A stretch of DNA of 64,000 bases, from the NCBI GenBank assembly GCA_964627665.1, contig CAZVKG010000008.1:13124-77123 (forward strand), in the 5' to 3' direction. The translations under genes were made by a program, and so were the position numbers. Every line of letters begins with the position of its first letter. The first letter of the stretch is position 1. Below are positions 8,501 to 16,573 of the stretch, in pieces. The DNA comes from UBA1351 sp964627665. Its GTDB lineage: Bacteria; Bacillota; Clostridia; Lachnospirales; Vallitaleaceae. The notes under the pieces were generated by a model. It was not told where the DNA came from. It saw only the letters and a program-made list of their open reading frames with translations, and did no database searches.

Positions 8501-10276
8501 TCATCCGAGGTTGATGCTTACCATCTCCCCATTATTATGAATAAAGTCACGTCGACAATAGTTAATTAAAATATAAGTGCCTTGCTCTCCTTCTCTTGCT
8601 CTCGCATCAATTCGATGGGCCAAGGGCAATGCTTCTAATAGATTTTTGTTGTCAATTTTGTCAATATGATACATCCGTGATAGTTGCTTCGTCGTATATT
8701 CACCAGATTCTTCTTTCCAGATATGATGTTCTTGTAGAACTTCAAGCAAGTAACGCTGAAGCGTCGACTCAACAAAGTTCATGGTCATCCATTCGGCTTG
8801 TTTTTTTGGTTTTTCATTGAGGGCATAATCCATCTGCAACCAATCAATATATTCCTCTTTCATCCTATCTGAAACATTCAATCGAAGAATACATTCATAT
8901 ACAAAATTATATAAATCCAGTTTATTATGTTTTACATGATGCATTCCAAAATCTATCCATTGACGACCTAATGCCGCATATAAATTATAGGGCCGTTCGT
9001 AAACATTGACAAGTCGATGCATTGTTTGATTAAACAGTCCGCTATTATAGAAATTTTCAACCATCTCTTCCACAACTTTTAACTCCATCACATCTTCAAA
9101 TGGCAAGGCATGTGTTGATATCACTTCATATGGGGGATAATCTCGATACATGATTCCATAGTCTTTAGCTACATAAAAAAGTCCTGCCCCTTTTAATATT
9201 TTTAAAAACCCTAATTGGAATTGATCGGGTTCCATAGCATAAACGTAGTCGAATGAATCTTTAAATGCCGATAGATTTTCCTCCGGCAATCCGGCGATGA
9301 GATCTAAGTGTATATGTGTGTTATTCAAGGTCTTGATTTTTTCAACAACCTGCGGGATTTGTTCCAAATCATTTTTACGTTGTATAATCGACAGTGTCTT
9401 CGGATTGGAGGATTGAACACCAATTTCGAGTTGAAATAGTCCTTGTCTAGCTTTAGCAAGACATGTTAAGAAATCGTCATCAATCAATTCCGGTGCCACT
9501 TCAAAGTGAAAATTCGTTAATCCTTGATCATTTTTTATGATATACTCCATAATTGCTATGGCATGTTCTCGTCTAGCATTAAAGGTTCTATCCACGAGCT
9601 TAACTTGAGGAACTTTAGCATCTAAGAAAAACTGCAGTTCTTTTTGCACCATCTCTATCAGCCTAAATCGCACACCTTTTTCAACCGATGACAAACAGTA
9701 CTGACAATTAAACGGACACCCTCTACTAGTCTCATAATAGATGATACGATGCTCTAAATGGTCCAGGTTCGGTTCATAGGGAAAAACAACATCAGAAAAA
9801 TCAATCCCCATACCATTCGCTTGGTCAATGACCTTATCTTGATGACGATATGTAATACCCTTGACCTTTTCTAAATGGTCCAAATGGGTTAAGATATCGG
9901 CAAAGATTTTTTCACCTTCACCTTTGACAATGATATCAACATATGTATTACTTTCAATTTCCTGAACTGATGTATATGTCACTTCCGGCCCACCATAGAC
10001 AATGATTACATTCGGACGAATCATTTTTATATTTCGACTGAGGCGCCGAATCATTTCTATATTCCACAAATAACATGAAAAACCAATAATATCGGCTGAA
10101 GTTTTCATGATTTCCTCTAAAATATATTCTATATCTTGATTAATACTGAATTCTTTGAAGAGAATAGAGTTTTTTTCTTTATTCTGATCTTGTTGTACGT
10201 ATTTTTGTATGTAACGAATGGCCAAATTAGAATGTATGTATTTTGCATTAACGCCCACTAGAAGAGACTTTTTCAT
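8501..10276 (-). CDS. B12-binding domain radical SAM protein (DUF4080 type)
   Basis: The amino-terminal ~140 residues are a cobalamin-binding Rossmann domain (SADIIGFSCYLWNIEMIRRL; IIVYGGPEVTY). A radical SAM core follows with Cys187, 191 and 194 in SRGCPFNCQYC and QLEIGVQSSNPKTL further on. The carboxy-terminal third resembles DUF4080. The substrate is unknown. The start chosen (MKKSLLVGVN) has AGGTGG 6 nt upstream; a longer frame to 10321 lacks support. Length 591 aa. Confidence 0.85.
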   Translation of the reverse strand: MKKSLLVGVNAKYIHSNLAIRYIQKYVQQDQNKEKNSILFKEFSINQDIEYILEEIMKTSADIIGFSCYLWNIEMIRRLSRNIKMIRPNVIIVYGGPEVTYTSVQEIESNTYVDIIVKGEGEKIFADILTHLDHLEKVKGITYRHQDKVIDQANGMGIDFSDVVFPYEPNLDHLEHRIIYYETSRGCPFNCQYCLSSVEKGVRFRLIEMVQKELQFFLDAKVPQVKLVDRTFNARREHAIAIMEYIIKNDQGLTNFHFEVAPELIDDDFLTCLAKARQGLFQLEIGVQSSNPKTLSIIQRKNDLEQIPQVVEKIKTLNNTHIHLDLIAGLPEENLSAFKDSFDYVYAMEPDQFQLGFLKILKGAGLFYVAKDYGIMYRDYPPYEVISTHALPFEDVMELKVVEEMVENFYNSGLFNQTMHRLVNVYERPYNLYAALGRQWIDFGMHHVKHNKLDLYNFVYECILRLNVSDRMKEEYIDWLQMDYALNEKPKKQAEWMTMNFVESTLQRYLLEVLQEHHIWKEESGEYTTKQLSRMYHIDKIDNKNLLEALPLAHRIDARAREGEQGTYILINYCRRDFIHNNGEMVSINLG

Positions 10277-10335
10277 ATAAACCACCTTACTTTTATACTT
10301 ATGATTAGGGGTCAAGTTCATTTATGTCAGCTTAG

Positions 10336-10365
10336 AAAAAAGCTGTAATCCTATAGATTACAGCT
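10336..10365 (-). terminator. Intrinsic terminator of the tRNA-Pro/tRNA-Gln unit
   Basis: The 10-bp stem AGCTGTAATC / GATTACAGCT with a 5-nt loop is followed on the minus strand by a U run (A-run at 10336-10340). It starts 5 bp beyond the tRNA-Gln 3' end. Confidence 0.85.
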
Positions 10366-10369
10366 ATAA

Positions 10370-10441
10370 CTGGGCATGCTGGATTCGAACCAGCGAATGC
10401 AGGAGTCAAAGTCCTGTGCCTTACCGCTTGGCGAATGCCCA
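10370..10441 (-). tRNA. tRNA-Gln (anticodon UUG)
   Basis: 72-nt cloverleaf on the minus strand. The acceptor TGGGCAT pairs with ATGCCCA and the discriminator is G. The anticodon loop CTTTGAC reads TTG on stem CAGGA/TCCTG. The T-loop region GGTTCGAATCC is intact. CCA is not encoded. Confidence 0.95.
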
Positions 10442-10465
10442 TTATATTTTCTTTATATGTATTCC

Positions 10466-10539
10466 TTGGGATAACAGGATTCGAACCTGCGACCTCATAC
10501 TCCCGAAGCATGCGCTCTACCAAACTGAGCTATATCCCA
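10466..10539 (-). tRNA. tRNA-Pro (anticodon CGG)
   Basis: 74-nt cloverleaf on the minus strand. The acceptor TGGGATA pairs with TATCCCA and the discriminator is A. The anticodon loop TTCGGGA gives CGG, and the T arm is GCAGGTTCGAATCCTGT. CCA is not encoded. It precedes tRNA-Gln in the same transcription unit. A CGG isoacceptor reads the CCG codon only. Confidence 0.95.
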
Positions 10540-10608
10540 TTGCTTGATGAATTAAATCACGCAAGTGATATTTTATCATTTTTTCGATACACATGCAAGT
10601 ATATTTTG

Positions 10609-11643
10609 TTAAAAACAACGACCCGTTTCTTTTTTATTACAGTTCGCCGGAACGTCCGGACAGTGATAACACACTTCATTGACAAGAGGACTTCCTTCTT
10701 GGTATGCTTTGACATTTTCTAATGTTGTTTCTGCAATATTACTTAGCGCTTCTTTTGTCAAAAACGCTTGGTGCGATGTCACAAGAACATTGCTAAAGGA
10801 TAAAAGTCTCGCAAGATTATCATCATCAATACTTTCCGATGAAAAATCTTCAAAAAAGTATTCACTTTCTTCTTCATAGACATCTAATCCCGCCGACCCG
10901 ATTTTTTTTGATTTTAATCCATCAATAAGATGTTCTGTCTGCACCAATGCACCTCGGGATGTATTAATGAGCATAACACCTTCCTTCATTTGCTGAATTG
11001 CATCATCATCAATCATATAATGTGTATCTTGAGTCAACGGACAATGCAAGGAAATGATATCCGACTTTTGATAAAGACTTGTCAGGTCTACAAACTCAAC
11101 ACCTTCAATCTCTGATGGATACATATCGTAGGCAAGAATCTTCATCCCCAAACCTTTACATATATCTATAAATATACGTCCGATTTTTCCTGTTCCAATA
11201 ACACCAACAGTTTTTCCATGAAAATCAAATCCGGTGAGTCCGTTAATATTAAAGTTATTATCTCGTGTCCGCACATATGCCCGATGGGTTTTTCTATTCA
11301 AAGAAAACATCAGTGCGATAGCATGTTCTGCTACTGCATAAGGTGAATACGCCGGAACTCGAACAATATGCACCTTATCATATGCCGCTTCAAAATCGAC
11401 ATGATTATATCCTGCACAGCGTAGTGCTAATAAGTCAATCCCCATATCAACTAAGGTATCAAGGACCGCTTCATTTAAAGTATCATTTACAAAGGCACAT
11501 ACAACATCTGAATGTGCCGCTAATGCCACTGTATCTTCATTTAATTTAGCTTCAAAATATTTAATCTCAATGTCATATTGATCAATATATTGATCAAAGG
11601 ATTGACGATCGTATGGTTTTGTATCAAAAAATGCTATCTTCAT
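10609..11643 (-). CDS. D-2-hydroxyacid (D-lactate type) dehydrogenase with a cysteine-rich tail
   Basis: NAD-dependent oxidoreductase of the D-lactate dehydrogenase group: catalytic segment LALRCAGYNHVD, Rossmann motif VGVIGTGKIGR, active-site region INTSRGALVQ with SAGLDVYEEE, and catalytic His in VTSHQAFLTKEA. It would reduce pyruvate or a related 2-oxoacid during fermentation. The start MKIAFFDTKPYD has AAGGAG upstream. After the normal end it adds VCYHCPDVPANCNKKETGRC, four cysteines in about 20 residues, an unusual extension that might bind metal. 344 aa. Confidence 0.88.
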   Translation of the reverse strand: MKIAFFDTKPYDRQSFDQYIDQYDIEIKYFEAKLNEDTVALAAHSDVVCAFVNDTLNEAVLDTLVDMGIDLLALRCAGYNHVDFEAAYDKVHIVRVPAYSPYAVAEHAIALMFSLNRKTHRAYVRTRDNNFNINGLTGFDFHGKTVGVIGTGKIGRIFIDICKGLGMKILAYDMYPSEIEGVEFVDLTSLYQKSDIISLHCPLTQDTHYMIDDDAIQQMKEGVMLINTSRGALVQTEHLIDGLKSKKIGSAGLDVYEEESEYFFEDFSSESIDDDNLARLLSFSNVLVTSHQAFLTKEALSNIAETTLENVKAYQEGSPLVNEVCYHCPDVPANCNKKETGRCF

Positions 11644-11681
11644 AAACTCACTCTCCTTATAATGCAATTATACATCAAAGA

Positions 11682-11714
11682 AAAAAAATGGCAAATATTG
11701 CTTGCCATTTTTTT
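11682..11714 (-). terminator. Bidirectional terminator hairpin overlapping the tRNA-Gly -35
   Basis: Perfect 13-bp inverted repeat: 11682-11694 pairs with 11702-11714 around a 7-nt loop, with A and T runs at the outer ends. It separates the D-LDH gene from the region to its right. Its right arm contains the TTGCCA -35 of the plus-strand tRNA-Gly promoter. Confidence 0.75.
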
Positions 11715-11730
11715 CATCATCGTGTATAAT
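11702..11730 (+). promoter_or_regulatory. tRNA-Gly promoter
   Basis: TTGCCA (11702-11707), 17 bp, TATAAT (11725-11730); the tRNA begins 10 bp after the -10. The -35 lies in the right arm of a terminator-like hairpin. Confidence 0.8.
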
Positions 11731-11740
11731 AAGTTTTGCT

Positions 11741-11811
11741 GCGGGTGTAGTTCAATGGTAGAACACCAGCCTTCCAAGCTGGATACGTGGGTTCGATTCC
11801 CATCACCCGCT
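11741..11811 (+). tRNA. tRNA-Gly (anticodon UCC)
   Basis: 71-nt cloverleaf: acceptor GCGGGTG/CACCCGC, discriminator T, anticodon loop CTTCCAA on stem CCAGC/GCTGG, T arm GTGGGTTCGATTCCCAT. CCA is not encoded. A T run follows at once, with no obvious extra hairpin. It lies on the strand opposite to both neighbours. Confidence 0.95.
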
Positions 11812-11827
11812 TTTTTGCTGCAGTTTT

Positions 11828-13303
11828 TTAACTCTTATACCAATACTTCAATGCCTCATACAGTTTTTGAAATTTCTGATATTTTTTCTCGTAATATTCT
11901 TTTTTATCCAAATTCGGTTCCACTTTATTCGTCACTTTAATCATCGCTTGACAGCCTTCTTCTACAGAAGAAAAATGGCCTGCTCCAACCGCGCTTAAAA
12001 TTGCTGCCCCTAAGGCACCACCTTGGTTTGTATTGATTTCTTGAATCGACATACCAAGCATATCTGCCAACATCTGTTTCCATAATAAACTTCTACTTCC
12101 TCCGCCTATTATACGAACTTCATTAATAGGTACATTGATGTCTTTTAATATTTCTACAGAATCCTTTAAGCCAAAAGAAACCCCTTCTAACACTGCTTTT
12201 GTCATGTGCCCACGTTTTGTCATCATGGTCATACCAACAAAAGCACCTTTCGCATCAGGATCTGCATAAGGCGTGCGTTCACCCATCAGATATGGTAAAA
12301 AGACCAAATGATTATCTTCTGATTCAAGCTGAATTGCTTCTTCCAATAGCGCTTCAAAGCCCATCCCTTTTTGAATATCATCAACCCACCATTTAAGACA
12401 TGAAGCAGCTGACAACATAACTCCCATTGAATGATATTTTCCATTTGCATGACAAAAAGCATGTAGTCGATTCGCCTTGTCATACGCATACTGTTCATGC
12501 GCTGCAAAAACAACTCCTGACGTTCCAAGCGTTATCGATACTATCCCTTCACTAACCGTTCCTGTTCCAACGGCTCCCGCAGCTTGGTCGCCTGCTCCTG
12601 CTATAACCAAGATGTCACCTTCTAGTCCAAGCTCTTCCAAAACACTTGTTGTAACTTTTCCACAAACTTCGTAGGATTCATGCATCTTGGGAAGTATGGC
12701 TTCATCAACATTTAAATATTCCAACATTTCTTTCGACCACGTTCTATTCTTAATATCTAATAGTAACATTCCTGAAGCATCTGAAACATCTGTCGCATAT
12801 GCCCCTGTCAATTTAAAACTAATATAGTCTTTAGGCAACATAATATGCTTAATTCGTTTAAATATATCCGGTAAATTCTTTTTCACCCAGAGTATTTTAG
12901 GAGCTGTAAATCCTGCAAGGGCTTTATTTCCTGTATATTCACTTAATTTTTCCTGCCCAAAATAATTCGTAATATCTTCACATTCTTCCTCTGTCCGATT
13001 GTCACACCATAAAATCGCAGGCAGCAAAACTTCATTTTCGGCGTTTAAAGCAACTAAACCATGCATTTGTCCGCTAAAACTGATTGCTCGGATAGCGTCC
13101 TTAGCAATATGACATTTGTTAACCACCTCTTTTATTGCCTCTTTTGTGCCATTCCACCAGTCAAGAGGATCTTGTTCAGCCCATTTTTCCTGTGGATAGG
13201 ATACAGGATATTCTTTGGAAGCATCACCAACAATTTCATTTTTATCATTTGTCACTAATACCTTCACAGAGGAAGTTCCTAAATCAATACCTATAAAATA
13301 CAT
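11828..13303 (-). CDS. xylB: Xylulokinase
   Basis: FGGY-family kinase that phosphorylates D-xylulose to xylulose 5-phosphate for the pentose phosphate pathway. The amino-terminal ATPase loop is IGIDLGTSSVKVL. ISFSGQMHGLVAL is the xylulokinase substrate signature. GAGDQAAGAVGTGTV and RIIGGGSRSLLWKQMLADM lie in the second domain. 491 aa, full length. It is the last gene of the sugar operon, 91 bp after the dehydrogenase, with a hairpin in between. Confidence 0.92.
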   Translation of the reverse strand: MYFIGIDLGTSSVKVLVTNDKNEIVGDASKEYPVSYPQEKWAEQDPLDWWNGTKEAIKEVVNKCHIAKDAIRAISFSGQMHGLVALNAENEVLLPAILWCDNRTEEECEDITNYFGQEKLSEYTGNKALAGFTAPKILWVKKNLPDIFKRIKHIMLPKDYISFKLTGAYATDVSDASGMLLLDIKNRTWSKEMLEYLNVDEAILPKMHESYEVCGKVTTSVLEELGLEGDILVIAGAGDQAAGAVGTGTVSEGIVSITLGTSGVVFAAHEQYAYDKANRLHAFCHANGKYHSMGVMLSAASCLKWWVDDIQKGMGFEALLEEAIQLESEDNHLVFLPYLMGERTPYADPDAKGAFVGMTMMTKRGHMTKAVLEGVSFGLKDSVEILKDINVPINEVRIIGGGSRSLLWKQMLADMLGMSIQEINTNQGGALGAAILSAVGAGHFSSVEEGCQAMIKVTNKVEPNLDKKEYYEKKYQKFQKLYEALKYWYKS

Positions 13304-13340
13304 ACTTATCTTTTCTCCTCTTCTTTTTTAATATGTTATA

Positions 13341-13374
13341 GGGCAATTAATAGTCTTAACACTACTAATCGCCC
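13341..13374 (-). other. Intercistronic hairpin between dehydrogenase and xylB
   Basis: GGGCAATTAATAG pairs with CTACTAATCGCCC (two G-U pairs in RNA) around an 8-nt loop, with no U tract. This suggests an RNA stabiliser or processing site rather than a terminator. Two tandem copies of CTATTATTTTAGC cover the dehydrogenase stop codon at 13374-13400. Confidence 0.5.
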
Positions 13375-13394
13375 TATTATTTTAGCCTATTATT

Positions 13395-14435
13395 TTAGCC
13401 GATTTTTATTACCGCTTTGACAACATTTGCTGCATTTTCTGATACAAAATCAAAAGCTTCTTTGGTTTGGTCAAAGGCGAATTCATGACTCACGATATCT
13501 TTTACTTTTATGGTGCCACTTGCAATTGCATTAATGGCAACCGGATAAAGATTTCTATATCTAAATATCGTTTTCACCACACCTTCTTTTCCCATTAACC
13601 TCATAAAATTAAATGAAACCTCATCTTTTGCCGTCATACCTACAAGAACAATAGTTCCACCAATCTTCACTACATCTACAGTTTGTTTTACTGTTACATC
13701 AGCTCCGGCAGTTTCAATGACAACATCTGCCCCTTTGCCATCCGTTAGCTCATTGACTGTAGATATAAGGTCAACATCTTTTGCATTAATAACGTAATCT
13801 GCGCCTAACTTCAGCGCCGTCTTCAGTCTGTTTTTAAGAACATCTACTACAATCACTTTTGAAGCTCCTCTGGCTTTTGCGGACATCAGCGTAACTAATC
13901 CGATGCATCCGGACCCAAAGACAATGACCGTATCACCTAAACCCACTTCGCCTAGTGATGTCGCATGCAGTCCGACAGCTAGCGGTTCAACCAAGGCGCC
14001 TTCCATGTTCGATACGTTCTCAGGCAATTTAAAACACATATCCTCTGGATGGGTTACATAATTGGTCAATACACCATGAAAAGGCGGCGTAGCAAAAAAT
14101 TCAACATCCGGGCATAGATTATACTTACCCGATTTACAAAATTCACATTTTCCGCAGGTCTTGCCCGGCTCTAGTGCAACTCGATCACCTACCCTTAGGT
14201 TTTTCACGTCTGCGCCTACTTGCACGACTTCTCCTGCGCATTCATGTCCTAAGATAAAATCTCCTTCGACAACAAAGTCACCAATATTTCCATGTTTATA
14301 ATAATGAACATCTGAACCACATATACCAACAACATCCACCTTGATTAAAACTTCATTTTCTTTTGGTGTCGGTACCGGTAATTCTTTTTTAACCATGTGA
14401 TTTGTACCCTGCATATAAAAAGCGTTATTATTCAT
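13395..14435 (-). CDS. Zinc-dependent polyol dehydrogenase (sorbitol/xylitol dehydrogenase type)
   Basis: Medium-chain NAD-dependent dehydrogenase, 346 aa. Catalytic zinc ligands are visible in VVGICGSDVHYY (Cys) and GHECAGEVV (His, Glu). The structural zinc site is CGKCEFCKSGKYNLC. The nucleotide fold is VIVFGSGCIGLVTL, with an acidic residue after the second strand (VIVVDV) that favours NAD. Next to xylulokinase, and without xylose isomerase, the likely reaction is oxidation of xylitol or another pentitol to xylulose. Sorbitol-to-fructose is possible but would not explain xylB. Confidence 0.85.
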   Translation of the reverse strand: MNNNAFYMQGTNHMVKKELPVPTPKENEVLIKVDVVGICGSDVHYYKHGNIGDFVVEGDFILGHECAGEVVQVGADVKNLRVGDRVALEPGKTCGKCEFCKSGKYNLCPDVEFFATPPFHGVLTNYVTHPEDMCFKLPENVSNMEGALVEPLAVGLHATSLGEVGLGDTVIVFGSGCIGLVTLMSAKARGASKVIVVDVLKNRLKTALKLGADYVINAKDVDLISTVNELTDGKGADVVIETAGADVTVKQTVDVVKIGGTIVLVGMTAKDEVSFNFMRLMGKEGVVKTIFRYRNLYPVAINAIASGTIKVKDIVSHEFAFDQTKEAFDFVSENAANVVKAVIKIG

Positions 14436-14463
14436 TGTCGTCCTCCAATACTGTCATCACTTA

Positions 14464-15519
14464 CTACTGAATTGCTCCTGCACGCTTGTGCATCTCAATA
14501 TATTCATCCACATTTTTTTCTGTAATTAAGGGACAATCAATATCGATATCAATTTGGTCTTCAGCTCCGGTCATTAATTGATGGCTGGTATGTAAAATCG
14601 CTTCTGCTAAAGCATAAGCACTCTGCAGACTTGTTGTTGTCATTAGCCCTTCTTTAATTAAAAGACACGCTTCAGCAGTTCCATCAACACCATATGCCAA
14701 AATACTATCATATTGAGGATTATCTTTGATTGCCTCAATCCCACCAGCAGCCATATTGTCATTCATTGAAATAATTGCATCAATCTTATCATTTGCTTGA
14801 ACCCAAGTTTCCATATAATTTAAGGCTTCATCTTTATTCCAGTTTGCTATTTCTTCACCAACAATTGTTACATCCGGACGTTTTGCAAAAAATTCTTGCT
14901 CCCAACTCTTACGGCGTTCATCTGCATGGAAGTTTCCCGGAGGGCCTAAGAGTACAACAACATTGGCATTTTGTGGAATTTGTTCAACTGCTTTATCTGC
15001 ATTCACTTTTGCTTGGGCATATGGATCTGCATCCACAGAAGACGCTCCTTCTATTCCAGAAATTCTAGCATTTGTTGTAATTGTCACAATACCTGCTGCT
15101 ACTGCTTTTTCTGCATAAGGTCTCTGCGCCTCACCATTATTTGGTTGTATGACGATGGCATCATATTTGTTTGTGATTGCATTCTCAATCAATCCATTTT
15201 GTGTATCATCTGAGGCTTGTCCGTCAAATATATCCACTTCGATATCTTCATATTTTTCAGCTTCTTCATTGACCGCATTTGCTAACCATGCAGCAAATGA
15301 ATCTGCTTGAGCACGTGCAATGTATGCTACACGATATACTTTACCTGCTTCTGTTTCTTGTGCCATTTCTTCTGATTCACTTGTCCCCGTTTCTTCATTT
15401 TGTTCTGTTTCAACTGCCCCAGTGTCCGATCCTGCTCCTGAATTATCCTCTGCTCCACACCCTACAAATAATGCGCTCATTAATGTTACGATCAATAATA
15501 ATGATATTACCTTTTTCAT
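14464..15519 (-). CDS. Sugar ABC transporter substrate-binding lipoprotein (RbsB-like)
   Basis: 351-aa extracellular binding protein of the CUT2 sugar uptake class. The signal peptide KKVISLLLIVTLMSALFVGC ends in a lipobox, so the mature protein is anchored by Cys21. A Ser/Glu-rich linker follows to about residue 55, then the periplasmic-binding fold (YRVAYIARAQADSFAAWLAN; DAIVIQPNNGEAQRPYAEKA; DAIISMNDNMAAGGIEAI; ILAYGVDGTAEACLL). It supplies the permease and ATPase encoded just upstream. RBS AAAGGAGG. Confidence 0.9.
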   Translation of the reverse strand: MKKVISLLLIVTLMSALFVGCGAEDNSGAGSDTGAVETEQNEETGTSESEEMAQETEAGKVYRVAYIARAQADSFAAWLANAVNEEAEKYEDIEVDIFDGQASDDTQNGLIENAITNKYDAIVIQPNNGEAQRPYAEKAVAAGIVTITTNARISGIEGASSVDADPYAQAKVNADKAVEQIPQNANVVVLLGPPGNFHADERRKSWEQEFFAKRPDVTIVGEEIANWNKDEALNYMETWVQANDKIDAIISMNDNMAAGGIEAIKDNPQYDSILAYGVDGTAEACLLIKEGLMTTTSLQSAYALAEAILHTSHQLMTGAEDQIDIDIDCPLITEKNVDEYIEMHKRAGAIQ

Positions 15520-15562
15520 GTGTTTCCTCCTTTTATCTTCTTGAATGATAGTTATATGTTAT

Positions 15563-15578
15563 CTTGGTTAAAACCAAG
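15563..15578 (-). other. Intercistronic stem-loop between permease and binding-protein genes
   Basis: CTTGGT / ACCAAG with a TAAA tetraloop and no U tract, in the 90-bp gap. Such stem-loops often alter the amount of binding protein relative to permease. Because the binding-protein gene is upstream, this one could protect its 3' end. Confidence 0.4.
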
Positions 15579-15609
15579 GAATAACCAAATACCTTACCTT
15601 TGATTCCCT

Positions 15610-16554
15610 TTACTTCTTCTTACCTTTTGATTGAATATCATAGATCACCGCAAAAGCTATAATGGCTCCCCGTATAATTTGCTGCAAATAGGAATTGACA
15701 CCCATAAGAACCATGATATTATCTAAAAACCCAACAATAAATGCACCAGCAACAGTTCCTGCAGCTGTACCTATACCACCTGTAAAACTCGTCCCACCAA
15801 TAACAGCCGCCGTTAGGGCTTTAAACTCATAGCCAATCGCACCATTTGGCATTCCTCCGTTATTTCGCGACATAAATAAAATACCTGCGACTCCAACAAA
15901 AACTCCATTGATTATAAAAGCTTTCATCTTAATCCAATTCACGTTGATACCGGACGCTGTCGCTGCCTCTTCGTTTCCACCAATGGCATATATTGAACGC
16001 CCAAAAACGGTATGTTTTAAAAGATACCATGTAACAATCAAAACGATAACCAAAAATATAATGGGCGTTGGAATGCCAAATGTATAACCTTGTCCAAAAG
16101 AAACATAATCTCCGATTTGATAAATGTTTTGCCCGTTTGTGTATAACAGGGCGGCTCCTCTTGCCATTGTCATCATAGCCAATGTCGCGATAAAGGGAGG
16201 TGCTTTGAACTTTGTAATCATAATTCCATTGATTATGTTACATACAACTCCGGCTGATATTCCGACGATAAAAGCAATTAGCAAGGAACCTGTCGCTAAA
16301 TATGCATCCACAGATAGCACTCCTGCCAGAGCTAAAACTGATGCTGACGATAAATCAAGCATGCCGGATATAATAAGAATCGTTTCTCCAAATGCCAGTA
16401 TGGTTCCAACTGCAATTTGTCTTGAAATATTAGTCAAGTTAGTTACCGTTGCAAAATTTTCATTTGCCATCCAACACAAAGCAAAAAGAACGATTAAAAC
16501 AATATAGATGCTATATTTTTTCTTAACATTACCCCAGTTTATTTTATTTTCCAT
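15610..16554 (-). CDS. Sugar ABC transporter permease (RbsC-like, CUT2)
   Basis: Inner-membrane permease with about eight to ten hydrophobic segments. Signatures: FGETILIISGMLDLSSASVL, AGVVCNIINGIMITKFKAPP, and the EAA-like cytoplasmic loop near GGNEEAATASGINV. Start placed at MENKINWGNVKKKYS because AAGGAG lies 6 nt before it; the longest frame begins 39 bp earlier and overlaps the ATPase gene without an RBS. 314 aa, normal. Second gene of the operon. Confidence 0.9.
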   Translation of the reverse strand: MENKINWGNVKKKYSIYIVLIVLFALCWMANENFATVTNLTNISRQIAVGTILAFGETILIISGMLDLSSASVLALAGVLSVDAYLATGSLLIAFIVGISAGVVCNIINGIMITKFKAPPFIATLAMMTMARGAALLYTNGQNIYQIGDYVSFGQGYTFGIPTPIIFLVIVLIVTWYLLKHTVFGRSIYAIGGNEEAATASGINVNWIKMKAFIINGVFVGVAGILFMSRNNGGMPNGAIGYEFKALTAAVIGGTSFTGGIGTAAGTVAGAFIVGFLDNIMVLMGVNSYLQQIIRGAIIAFAVIYDIQSKGKKK

Positions 16555-16573
16555 TTCCTTCTCCTTATTCATT

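Noticed and set aside
10332..10523. 63-codon minus-strand frame over the tRNA pair
   Set aside because: It reads through tRNA-Gln and tRNA-Pro, which are unambiguous cloverleaves.
13341..13374. Hairpin before xylB as a terminator or riboswitch
   Set aside because: No U tract and only about 90 bp available; it is inside an operon, so a stability element is more likely.
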